From CAYYWP01 sp964475125 (lineage in GTDB: Bacteria; Desulfobacterota; Binatia; HRBIN30; CADEER01): a stretch of 13,082 bases of DNA. How positions within the stretch are numbered: the stretch's first letter is position 1; every line of letters begins with the position of its first letter. Location: positions 1 to 13,082 of the forward strand of contig CAYYWP010000130.1 in assembly GCA_964475125.1 (NCBI GenBank), written 5' to 3'. This document shows, one piece after another, positions 1 through 6,339 of this stretch. A program made the position numbers and the translations under genes. The notes below the pieces were generated by a model, which saw only the letters and a program-made list of their open reading frames with translations, was not told the origin of the DNA and did not search any database.

Positions 1-1522
1 GGATCATGCTGCGGTCGAGCGCCAGGTCCTTGTCGGCCAGGGCGCGCAGATAGCGCAACATCTCGGTCTCCGAGTGGTAGGTGTTGAACACCGGATGTTC
101 GAGAAAGGCGCTGGTGCGCAGCAGCGACGCCGGCAGCGCATCGGGCGCGATCGGTTCCAGGCGCTCGAAGGTGGGGAGGTCGGCCGGCGCCGCGGCAAAC
201 AGCGCCCACAGCCCCTCCACATCACTGCGGGTCGTGGTTTCGTCCAGCGAGATGCCGAGGGTTGCCCCATCCACCTCGCGCAGGTTGATGTGGCGGCGGC
301 GCGCCGCGGCGTGGATGGCAGGGGTGCGCTCACCGGTGCGCAGGGTCAGGGTGTCGAAGAAGTGCTCGGTCCGCACGGCGACGCCGAGCTGGCGCAATCC
401 GGCTGCCAGCGTGGCGGTGAGGCGGTGGACGCGCTCGGCGATGGTGCGCAGCCCGCGCGGGCCGTGGTAGACGGCGTACATGCCGGCGATCACCGCCAGC
501 AGCACTTGGGCGGTGCAGATGTTGCTGGTCGCCTTCTCGCGGCGAATGTGCTGCTCGCGCGTCTGCATGGCCAGGCGGTAGGCCCGGTCGCCCTGGCTGT
601 CGATCGACACGCCAACCAGGCGTCCGGGCATGGTGCGCTTGTAGGCGTCGCGGGTGGCGAGGTAGCCGGCGTGCGGCCCACCGTAGCCCATCGGCACGCC
701 GAAGCGCTGGGAGGTGCCGACGACCACGTCGGCCCCCCATTCGCCCGGCGGCGCGAGCAGGGTCAGCGCCAGCAGATCGGCCGCCACGGCCACCAGCGCG
801 CCCTTGGCGTGACAGGCGTCGACCCAGCCGCGGTAGTCGCGCACCTCGCCGTTGACGCCGGGATACTGCACCAGCACGCCGAAACACTCGCGCTCGGGGG
901 GCGCATCGCCGCGGGCGGTGCAGACCTCGATGCCCAGCGGCCGGGCGCGCGTTTCGAGGACGGTGCGGGTCTGCGGCAGCACGTCGTCGGCGACGTAGAA
1001 CAGGTTGGATTTCGAGCGCACGGAGCGGGCCAGCAGCGTCATGGCTTCGGCCGCCGCGGTGGCCTCGTCCAGCAACGAGGCGTTGGCGATGTCCATGCCG
1101 GTGAGGTCCGTCACCATGGTCTGAAAGTTGAGCAGCGCTTCCAGCCGGCCCTGCGAGATCTCGGGCTGGTACGGCGTGTAGGCGGTGTACCAGGCGGGGT
1201 TCTCGAGCAGGCTGCGCAGGATGACGTTGGGCGTGAAGCAGTCGTAGTAGCCCATGCCGATGTACGACTGGAACACCTGGTTCCTCGCCGCCATGCGGCC
1301 CAAGGCGGCGAGCGCTTGCGCTTCGGTCATCGCCGCCCCGAGCGCCAGCGGCTCGCGGCTGCGAATCGCCGCCGGGATGACCTCGTCGATCAAGGCCGAC
1401 AGCGAGTCGACCCCCAGCGCCTGCAGCATCGCCGAGCGCTCGGCCTCATCCGGCCCGATGTGCCGGCGGATGAAGTCGGCGCTGTTTTCCAGTTCTTCGA
1501 ACGCACGCCGTGTGCGGGCCAT
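1..1522 (-). CDS. gcvP: Glycine dehydrogenase (decarboxylating), P-protein, N-terminal part
   Basis: This is the P-protein of the glycine cleavage system, a PLP enzyme that decarboxylates glycine and passes the aminomethyl group to lipoylated GcvH. The reading frame stays open to the left edge, giving 507 codons. Seen in translation: the N-terminal stretch FIRRHIGPDE near residues 17-26, IGMGYYDCFTPNVILR, a PAWYTAYTPYQPEISQGRLE block, and near the edge TSAFLEHPVFNTYHSETEML followed by LALDRSMI. The last stretch is where the two halves of single-chain GcvP join, so this is the long (about 950 aa) form rather than split GcvPA/GcvPB. The half carrying the PLP lysine lies outside the window. An upstream in-frame ATG exists at 1534, but GGAG at 1532-1529 sits six bases before the ATG at 1522, so that start is preferred. 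It lies 63 bp after gcvH and is presumably cotranscribed with it. Confidence 0.96.
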   Translation of the reverse strand, partial: MARTRRAFEELENSADFIRRHIGPDEAERSAMLQALGVDSLSALIDEVIPAAIRSREPLALGAAMTEAQALAALGRMAARNQVFQSYIGMGYYDCFTPNVILRSLLENPAWYTAYTPYQPEISQGRLEALLNFQTMVTDLTGMDIANASLLDEATAAAEAMTLLARSVRSKSNLFYVADDVLPQTRTVLETRARPLGIEVCTARGDAPPERECFGVLVQYPGVNGEVRDYRGWVDACHAKGALVAVAADLLALTLLAPPGEWGADVVVGTSQRFGVPMGYGGPHAGYLATRDAYKRTMPGRLVGVSIDSQGDRAYRLAMQTREQHIRREKATSNICTAQVLLAVIAGMYAVYHGPRGLRTIAERVHRLTATLAAGLRQLGVAVRTEHFFDTLTLRTGERTPAIHAAARRRHINLREVDGATLGISLDETTTRSDVEGLWALFAAAPADLPTFERLEPIAPDALPASLLRTSAFLEHPVFNTYHSETEMLRYLRALADKDLALDRSMI

Positions 1523-1528
1523 GCCTGA

Positions 1529-1532
1529 CTCC
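1529..1532 (-). promoter_or_regulatory. Shine-Dalgarno site of gcvP
   Basis: GGAG on the minus strand, six bases before the ATG at 1522. It overlaps the alternative in-frame ATG at 1534 and so favours the downstream start. Confidence 0.6.
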
Positions 1533-1585
1533 ATGTTGTGCAGCGGCCGTCGCCGATGAGAGCCGTACGCGATCCGAGATCCGCC

Positions 1586-1963
1586 TCAGGCCTGACTCAC
1601 CAATGCCTCGTAGGCCGCGGCGTCCATCAGGCCGGCGAGCGGGGCGGGATCGGGGCTGGTGAGGCGAAAGAACCAGCCGGCCCCGGTGGGATCTTCGTTC
1701 ACCCTGCCCGGCTCGTCGGCGAGCAGCGAGTTGACTGCCACGATGGTGCCGGCGATCGGCATCTTGATCTCCGCTGCGGCCTTGACCGATTCGATCACCG
1801 CCGCCTCCGCGTCCTTGGCGTAGGCGCGACCCACCTCCGGGAGTTGCACGAAGACCAAGTCGCCGAGCTGCTCCTGCGCGTGGTGGGTGATGCCGACGGT
1901 GATGCTGCCGTCGTCCTCGACGCGCAACCATTCATGGTCGGCGGTGTATCTCGTCTCGCTCAT
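1586..1963 (-). CDS. gcvH: Glycine cleavage system H protein
   Basis: This 125-aa protein is the lipoyl carrier that shuttles the aminomethyl group between the P, T and L proteins. It starts MSETRYTADHEWLRVEDDGS, the usual GcvH opening, and contains GITHHAQEQLGDLVFVQLP. The lipoyl-lysine motif ESVKA places the modified residue at K61. The C-terminal half has the typical NEDPTGAGWFFRL segment. Length matches the family (about 125-130 aa). The frame remains open upstream, but the ATG at 1963 is the start because AAGGAG lies six bases before it and homology begins there. After the lipoyl lysine the sequence reads AAAEIKMPIAG, where many family members have a version of ASDVYAPVSG. It is the first gene after the glycine riboswitch; gcvT, usually first in this operon, is absent here. 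Confidence 0.97.
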   Translation of the reverse strand: MSETRYTADHEWLRVEDDGSITVGITHHAQEQLGDLVFVQLPEVGRAYAKDAEAAVIESVKAAAEIKMPIAGTIVAVNSLLADEPGRVNEDPTGAGWFFRLTSPDPAPLAGLMDAAAYEALVSQA

Positions 1964-2056
1964 GTCGTGCTCCTTGCGGTGGCGCACCCTGCAGATGGGG
2001 GGAGCGGGCTGAAGCAGTCGTCGGGGTCGCGTCGAGTTTTCGGGTCGATCACAAAC

Positions 2057-2089
2057 AAAAAAGGGGAGAGCCCCAGCGGAACTCACCCC
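2057..2089 (-). terminator. Intrinsic terminator in the glycine riboswitch expression platform
   Basis: On the minus strand GGGGTGAG (2089-2082) pairs with CTCTCCCC (2070-2063) across an 11-base loop. The stem has seven pairs and one T-T mismatch and is followed directly by six T (2062-2057). It lies between the aptamer and gcvH, ending 93 bases before the gcvH ATG. Its 5' arm shares one base (2089) with the 3' arm of aptamer stem P1, which fits a premature terminator controlled by ligand binding. A glycine ON switch is the usual logic for gcv leaders. The antiterminator pairing itself could not be worked out by eye. Confidence 0.75.
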
Positions 2090-2182
2090 TCTGTCCTTGG
2101 TACCTGAGAGATTGAAGGGCGGCGCGTACGCCCTTCAAGTGCCCCTTCGGCGGGTGGCGCAGGACACCACCACTCTCCAGAG
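2089..2182 (-). promoter_or_regulatory. Glycine riboswitch, single aptamer
   Basis: The minus strand carries the glycine-aptamer signature in order: P1 5' arm CTCTG (2182-2178), GGAGAG, a GC-rich arm, the conserved core GCCGAAGGGGCA (2151-2140), a perfect 10-bp hairpin (2138-2129 with 2121-2112, 7-base loop), AATCTCTCAGG, CAAGGACAG, and the P1 3' arm CAGAG (2093-2089). GAGAG at 2176-2172 pairs with CTCTC at 2110-2106. Only one aptamer is seen. No second GCCGAAGG core occurs upstream or downstream, so this is a singleton rather than the common tandem form. It sits in the gcvH-gcvP leader and is followed immediately by a terminator. Expected role: sense glycine and allow transcription of the cleavage system. 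Confidence 0.93.
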
Positions 2183-2283
2183 ATGCTATGTGTCGGTCGT
2201 TCTTTCTGCGTCTCTGCGGCGCCGCCCCTCTTCGCTGCTGGGGCCGCGGCACGCACTTCCCTCCGGTGAAGAAAAGTCGGGCT

Positions 2284-2313
2284 CATCTAGCGGCCGGCCT
2301 CGGACCCTGTCAA
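2284..2313 (-). promoter_or_regulatory. Candidate promoter for the gcvH-gcvP leader
   Basis: On the minus strand a perfect TTGACA (2313-2308) is followed after 18 bases by TAGATG (2289-2284), a weak -10 with three consensus matches. Transcription would begin near 2277, about 95 bases before the aptamer. The -35 lies inside one arm of the inverted repeat at 2307-2338. The -35 is good, the -10 is poor, and the position is reasonable. Confidence 0.35.
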
Positions 2314-2338
2314 GCGAGTGGGGCGACCCGCTTGTCAG
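2307..2338. repeat. Imperfect inverted repeat, possible operator or terminator stem
   Basis: CTGTCAAGCG (2307-2316) and CGCTTGTCAG (2329-2338) match as reverse complements at nine of ten positions across a 12-base spacer. The element lies between the end of the response-regulator gene (2385) and the glycine riboswitch and overlaps the candidate -35. No T-run follows on either strand, so a classical intrinsic terminator is not supported. It could be a protein-binding site or a stem that helps end the upstream minus-strand transcript. Confidence 0.45.
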
Positions 2339-2384
2339 CAAAGGTCTCCTCACCACCGGGGGCAGCACCGGGCCGCGTGCCCAG

Positions 2385-3032
2385 CTATCTTCTCGTATCG
2401 GTCGGCTGAGGCCGATGATGCACCACACCGAGCCGCTCGGCGATCCGCACCAGCGTGGCCAAGGAGTCGGCGCCCATCTTCTGCATGACCTGGGCGCGAT
2501 GGGCTTTGACGGTGATCTCGCTGATCCCCAGCTCGGCTGCGACTTGCTTGTTCAAGAGGCCCGCGACCACCAGCGTCATCACCTCTCGCTCGCGCAGGGT
2601 CAGCGCGGCGTGGCGCCGGTGCAGCTCCCCCACCTCCGCCCGTTGCCGGCGCTCCTCGCGGTTGCGATCGAGAGCCTGATGGACGGCGTCGAGGAGCTGT
2701 TGGTCGCGGAACGGCTTGGTGAGGAACTCCATTGCGCCGGCCTTCATGGCTTGCACCGACATGGGTACGTCACCGTGGCCCGTAATGAAGACGATCGGTA
2801 TCGAGGCGCCGGATGCGACGAGCTCGCGCTGCAGATCGAGGCCACTCGCCCCGGGCAACCGCACGTCGAGGATCAGGCAGGTAGGCGCATCCGGGCGCGC
2901 GTGGGCCAAGAACTCACGGCTCGACCCGAAGGTTTCCACGCGCAAGCCGACCGAAGCGAGGAGGCTGCGAATCGCCGTACGGACGCTCTCGTCGTCGTCG
3001 ACGACGAAGACGATGGGCTCCTCGACCCTCAT
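2385..3032 (-). CDS. FixJ/TodT-type response regulator with LuxR-type HTH
   Basis: This 215-aa transcriptional regulator has a receiver domain (about 6-120) and a LuxR/NarL-type helix-turn-helix (about 143-203). In the receiver, acidic residues DDDE lie at 12-15, the phospho-acceptor is D56 in LILDVRLPG, the switch threonine is T84 in FITGHGD, and the conserved lysine is K106 in FLTKPF. The output domain reads LTLREREVMTLVVAGLLNKQ, then AELGISEITVKAHRAQVMQK, which is typical of the FixJ/TodT/StyR group. The ATG at 3032 overlaps the kinase stop as ATGA, indicating translational coupling. The same frame is open far upstream, but that part is antisense-like shadow within the kinase gene and shows no homology. 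Target genes are unknown; the divergent plus-strand genes are the obvious candidates. This family often regulates aromatic catabolism or oxygen-linked functions. Confidence 0.93.
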   Translation of the reverse strand: MRVEEPIVFVVDDDESVRTAIRSLLASVGLRVETFGSSREFLAHARPDAPTCLILDVRLPGASGLDLQRELVASGASIPIVFITGHGDVPMSVQAMKAGAMEFLTKPFRDQQLLDAVHQALDRNREERRQRAEVGELHRRHAALTLREREVMTLVVAGLLNKQVAAELGISEITVKAHRAQVMQKMGADSLATLVRIAERLGVVHHRPQPTDTRR

Positions 3033-4723
3033 GCCGGGTGCGAGGCCGGCAACATGACGTGGAACGTCGCGCCGTGATGCAATTTCGCTGTGACCCACAG
3101 TCGTCCCCCATGTGCCTCGACGATCGAACGAGAAATCGCCAGCCCCATGCCGAGGCCCTCGGCCTTGGTCGTGTAGAAGGCCTCGAAGATTCGCTCGGCG
3201 TCTTCCGGTGCAACACCCACCCCCGCGTCCTCGACCGTGACGAGGACCTCCGATCCGTCTTCGTGCGGCTGGCGACGGCAGCCGATGGTGAGCTCGCGCG
3301 TTCGGTTCGTGACCTCCGTCATCGCCTCGATGCCGTTCATGATGAGGTTGAGCACGACCTGCTGGAGCTGGATCCGCGAACCGACCACGCGCGGCAGGTC
3401 CTCCGTGAGGGTTTCGCGCAGAACGATCCGGCGCTGCTTGAGCTCCGGCCGCACCAGAATGAGGACCTCCCGAATGAGTTTCGCGACGTCGAGCGGCGCC
3501 CGCTCGCCGTCCGTCTTGGTGAGCAGCGCACGCGTTTGCTTGATGACGTTTCCGGCCCGATTCGCGTCGTCGATGATCCGGCGCGCCGCCTCCATCGCTT
3601 CGTGGATCTCGGGGTGATCGCGGCTGAGCCAGCGCAGGCATGCGGCGGCGTTCGCGGCCGCGGCGGCAAGGGGCTGATTGAGCTCGTGCGCCAGCGAGGC
3701 CGCCAGCTCCCCCATGGTGGTGAGCTGCGTCACGCGCGCGAGTTCGGCCAGCGCTTTGTGCAGGGCTTCCGCGGCCAGCTTGCTCTCCTCGATGTCCGTG
3801 TTCGTCCAGAACCACTGGACGATCTTCCCCTCGTCGTCGGAGATCGGCACGGCGCGGGTCAAGAAGTGTCGATACTGCCCGTCGACTCGACGGACCCGCA
3901 CCTCGCGCTCGTACGGCGTGCCGTGTGCGCAGCACTCCTGCCAGGCCTGCACGACCGCATCCGCTTCGTCGGGATGAAAGACCGTCTCCCAGCCAACCGC
4001 CCGTGCCGCCTGCAGCGTCAGGCCGGTGTACTCGCTCCAGCGCTGGTTACAGTAGGTGAGTGTACCGTCGGCGCCGAACGTACAGACGTGCTGGGGGATC
4101 GCCTCGGCGAGCAAGCGAAAGTGCCGCTCGCTGTTCGCCAGAGATTCGTGCAGCCGCGCTTCGCCGATCGCCAGCGAGGCCATCTGGGCGAGCTGTACCG
4201 CGATTCCTTCGTCCTCCGCCGTGAAGTCACCGCGCTCTTTGTCGGAGAGCTGCAGGAGCCCCATGTTTCGCCCGTCACTGTCGATCAGCGGCACCGCCAG
4301 CCAGCCGCGCAAGCGCGGGTGTCGGTCCACGTACTCGCCGAATCCCCGCCACGCCGGATGCGCTTCGAGCTCCGCCTGCGTGAGGCGCATCGGACGGTTC
4401 AGATCGCAGACGATGGAGTAGATGCCGGACCCGTCGGGTCTCGCCTCGAAGTCGCGATACGCCGCGTACTTGTTCGACAGCGAGACGGTTTGGATGGATT
4501 GCGCCCAGCTCCGGTCGATGCTCGTGCCGATCACGGCCATGTGCGCGCCGATGACGTCGCGGGCCCGGTCGGTGATCGTTCGGAGAACTTCGTCGAGCGA
4601 CCGGCAGGCGCTCAGCGCCATGGCGGCTTCGGCCAAGCCTCGCAGAGCCGCTTCGGCTCGCGTGCCCTCGCGGACAACGTTCCTCACCTCTTGGCGGTCT
4701 CGCACAACGGTTCCCATGGTCAT
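3029..4723 (-). CDS. Soluble GAF-PAS sensor histidine kinase
   Basis: This is a 564-aa kinase without membrane segments or signal peptide, so it probably senses a cytoplasmic signal. Domains in order: a GAF domain (about 29-188) with RGWLAVPLIDSDGRNMGLLQ; a PAS/PAC domain (about 199-320) with CNQRWSEYTGLTLQ and the PAC end WFWTNTDIEESK; a HisKA domain with H-box SLAHELNQPLAA (H346); and an HATPase domain with N-box LNLIMNGIEA (N459, N463), G1 VEDAGVGV and G2 GLGMGLA (523-529). The layout resembles FixL/TodS-like kinases partnered with FixJ/TodT regulators, and such a regulator follows with an ATGA overlap. The start is uncertain: TTG at 4726, ATG at 4723 and ATG at 4717 are in frame, and no clear Shine-Dalgarno site decides. 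The ligand of the GAF and PAS domains cannot be inferred. Confidence 0.93.
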   Translation of the reverse strand: MTMGTVVRDRQEVRNVVREGTRAEAALRGLAEAAMALSACRSLDEVLRTITDRARDVIGAHMAVIGTSIDRSWAQSIQTVSLSNKYAAYRDFEARPDGSGIYSIVCDLNRPMRLTQAELEAHPAWRGFGEYVDRHPRLRGWLAVPLIDSDGRNMGLLQLSDKERGDFTAEDEGIAVQLAQMASLAIGEARLHESLANSERHFRLLAEAIPQHVCTFGADGTLTYCNQRWSEYTGLTLQAARAVGWETVFHPDEADAVVQAWQECCAHGTPYEREVRVRRVDGQYRHFLTRAVPISDDEGKIVQWFWTNTDIEESKLAAEALHKALAELARVTQLTTMGELAASLAHELNQPLAAAAANAAACLRWLSRDHPEIHEAMEAARRIIDDANRAGNVIKQTRALLTKTDGERAPLDVAKLIREVLILVRPELKQRRIVLRETLTEDLPRVVGSRIQLQQVVLNLIMNGIEAMTEVTNRTRELTIGCRRQPHEDGSEVLVTVEDAGVGVAPEDAERIFEAFYTTKAEGLGMGLAISRSIVEAHGGRLWVTAKLHHGATFHVMLPASHPA

Positions 4724-4749
4724 CAATAGCAGTACGGGATTGCGACTAA

Positions 4750-4778
4750 AGTCTAACGCTAGCCCCCCCAGAAGACAA
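4750..4778 (-). promoter_or_regulatory. Candidate promoter of the kinase-regulator operon
   Basis: Minus-strand TTGTCT (4778-4773) and TAGACT (4755-4750) are separated by 17 bases, each with four of six consensus matches. Predicted initiation near 4743 would leave a leader of only about 20 bases before the ATG at 4723. The -10 overlaps the short dyad GACTAAAGTC (4744-4753). Confidence 0.35.
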
Positions 4779-4869
4779 TTGCCGCGACGCCATCCCTCCT
4801 GGAACAGTTTGCGTATTCATGTGCGACGCCCGAGTATGGCGCCGTTCACGGACGAAACAACGCACAACT

Positions 4870-4879
4870 AAGGAGGAGG
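4870..4879 (+). promoter_or_regulatory. Strong Shine-Dalgarno site of the exported-protein gene
   Basis: AAGGAGGAGG ends five bases before the ATG at 4885. It rules out the longer in-frame start further upstream, which would place 22 residues before the signal peptide. Confidence 0.85.
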
Positions 4880-4884
4880 CTCTG

Positions 4885-6165
4885 ATGAGCAGGAGATCGA
4901 CAGTTGGCAGTTGGTTGCTCGCAGCCGGCGTGCTGGTAATGGCCGGCGCGGCGGTGGGGTGGCAGGACGACCCGGAGGCGATGAACCAAGCCTCGCAGAA
5001 GGTCGGGCAGGACTACATGCAGATGATCTGGGGCAAGCCCTATCGGATCACGCCGGGGGAGAAGCCGGGGACGTTCAACGTGTCGTGGGGCGACGAGAGC
5101 TTGGTGTGGGAGCCGCGGCCGTGGCACACCAAGAGCATCTTGGAACAGGGGCCGGCGGTGTACGACCGCTGGATCCAGCCCAATCTGCCGTTCCCGTGGG
5201 AGCACACCCTGGCGGAACGGGAGAAATACAGCGGCGCCGAGTCGCACGACCGGGCGTGGACGCCGTTCGATTTCAACGAGTACGGGCGCAACTACATCAC
5301 CGAGTGGGTGGTAGACCTGACCTCACCCGATGGCACGCCCCGCAACAAGTATTTCTTCGAGTGGAGTCAGGCCTACCGGCGCAATAAGGATGGCCTCACC
5401 GAGGAGGAGAAAACCGGGCCAAACCCAGTCCGAGCGAAATACACTTTCGTCTTCACCCAGCCGGACGATTACCGCGGCTTGGGGATCAACACCACGCTGT
5501 TCTTTGGCGAGAAGTTCAACGAGGAGTTTCTCTACACGCCGTCGAGCCGCAAAGTTCGCCGCTTGCCGATGGCGGCGCGCCAGGACATCATCCCGGGCAC
5601 GATCGGGCGCTGGGAGGACTTCCCGCAGGTGAAGCCGTTCCCGGACATCGACTACAACATCGTGGGGACGACCCTCTACAAGGGTGAGCCGTGGGGGACC
5701 TACGGGTTCTCGGAAAAGACCGTGGGCGAGCGCGAGAACTGGGGCATCGACGGCGTCGGTGAACCAAGCCGGATCTACGAGCAGATTCCGCATTCCTCCT
5801 CGTACTGGTACGCCAAGAAGGTCAACATCTGCGGCCTCAAGTCGATGAGCTGTCATTCCGAGTATTTGTACGACAGCAACGGCGTGCTGAGCCGCACCCG
5901 CTTGGTGCGCCGCCCGCTCGCCAACGAAGACCCGCGGACGCAGAACAAGACCTTTCTGGGTGCCGAAGACACGGTACCGGACACCGAGCTCGAGGACTGG
6001 CAGAGCTGCTGGGGCGGGGAGTACTTCACCGACACGAAGAGCGGCTTCACGATGGCGTGGTACATCAAGAAGATGTGGATCGACTATGGCGAGATGCCGC
6101 GGGACATCGTCAGCGTCGACAACCTCACCAAGGAGCCGGTGCGCAAGATCCTCTTCTGGGAGTGA
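4885..6165 (+). CDS. Exported protein, DUF1329/outer-membrane lipoprotein-sorting-like
   Basis: This 426-aa protein starts with a Sec-type signal peptide: RR at 3-4, then a hydrophobic core at about 9-25 (WLLAAGVLVMAGAAVG). No lipobox cysteine follows, so a soluble periplasmic product is likely. The mature part is rich in aromatic residues and has no membrane helix. A central segment EEFLYTPSSRKVRRLPMAAR (214-232) resembles the strand pattern YLP..RKVRR of DUF1329 and LolA/LolB-like outer-membrane lipoprotein-sorting proteins, and the length fits DUF1329 (about 430-460 aa). Three cysteines lie in the C-terminal third (C316, C323, C375). In other bacteria DUF1329 genes occur near hydrophobic-substrate degradation and envelope-transport genes; the exact role is unknown. 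It is divergent from the kinase, with a strong RBS. Family assignment rests on visual resemblance, so treat it as tentative. Confidence 0.5.
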   Translation: MSRRSTVGSWLLAAGVLVMAGAAVGWQDDPEAMNQASQKVGQDYMQMIWGKPYRITPGEKPGTFNVSWGDESLVWEPRPWHTKSILEQGPAVYDRWIQPNLPFPWEHTLAEREKYSGAESHDRAWTPFDFNEYGRNYITEWVVDLTSPDGTPRNKYFFEWSQAYRRNKDGLTEEEKTGPNPVRAKYTFVFTQPDDYRGLGINTTLFFGEKFNEEFLYTPSSRKVRRLPMAARQDIIPGTIGRWEDFPQVKPFPDIDYNIVGTTLYKGEPWGTYGFSEKTVGERENWGIDGVGEPSRIYEQIPHSSSYWYAKKVNICGLKSMSCHSEYLYDSNGVLSRTRLVRRPLANEDPRTQNKTFLGAEDTVPDTELEDWQSCWGGEYFTDTKSGFTMAWYIKKMWIDYGEMPRDIVSVDNLTKEPVRKILFWE

Positions 6166-6180
6166 ACGTGTCACTGCCCG

Positions 6181-6219
6181 GACCCGCCCGCGCGCCCTTA
6201 CCAGCGTCGCGAGCGGGTC
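6181..6219 (+). repeat. GC-rich inverted repeat after the exported-protein gene
   Basis: GACCCGC (6181-6187) and GCGGGTC (6213-6219) form a perfect 7-bp stem with a 25-base GC-rich loop, starting 15 bases after the stop codon at 6165. It may act as a transcript end or mRNA-stabilising stem. No T-run follows, so an intrinsic terminator is not established. The rest of the 174-base gap up to 6339 shows no convincing promoter. Confidence 0.35.
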
Positions 6220-6339
6220 TGGGCTGCCGCGCGGTATCCCTGCACTCGATCGATCGGCTGACTGCTTGACGACCCGTCGCGGCGTCTTGTAGGCGAGCGG
6301 TCGCCTGCTCTCGTCACCACCCAGCCGGAGGAACTGAGC

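Noticed and set aside
74..1528. Long plus-strand open frame of 484 codons opposite gcvP
   Set aside because: It is antisense to the clearly homologous gcvP frame, has low-complexity Arg/Gly/His/Ala composition and shows no recognisable domain; a GC-rich shadow.
2183..2277. A second, upstream glycine aptamer
   Set aside because: No GCCGAAGG-type core or CTCTCAGG-type segment is present on the minus strand here.
3038..4729. Plus-strand open frame of 563 codons opposite the kinase gene
   Set aside because: The minus strand encodes a full GAF-PAS-HisKA-HATPase protein; the antisense frame has no motif.
4800..4812. Sigma-54-like promoter TGGAACAGTTTGC before the exported-protein gene
   Set aside because: Only eight bases separate GG and GC instead of ten, and the CACG core is not kept.
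6266..6292. TTGACG with a downstream TTGTAG as promoter of the hydroxylase operon
   Set aside because: The -10 element has only two consensus matches and the spacer is 15 bases; not distinguishable from chance.
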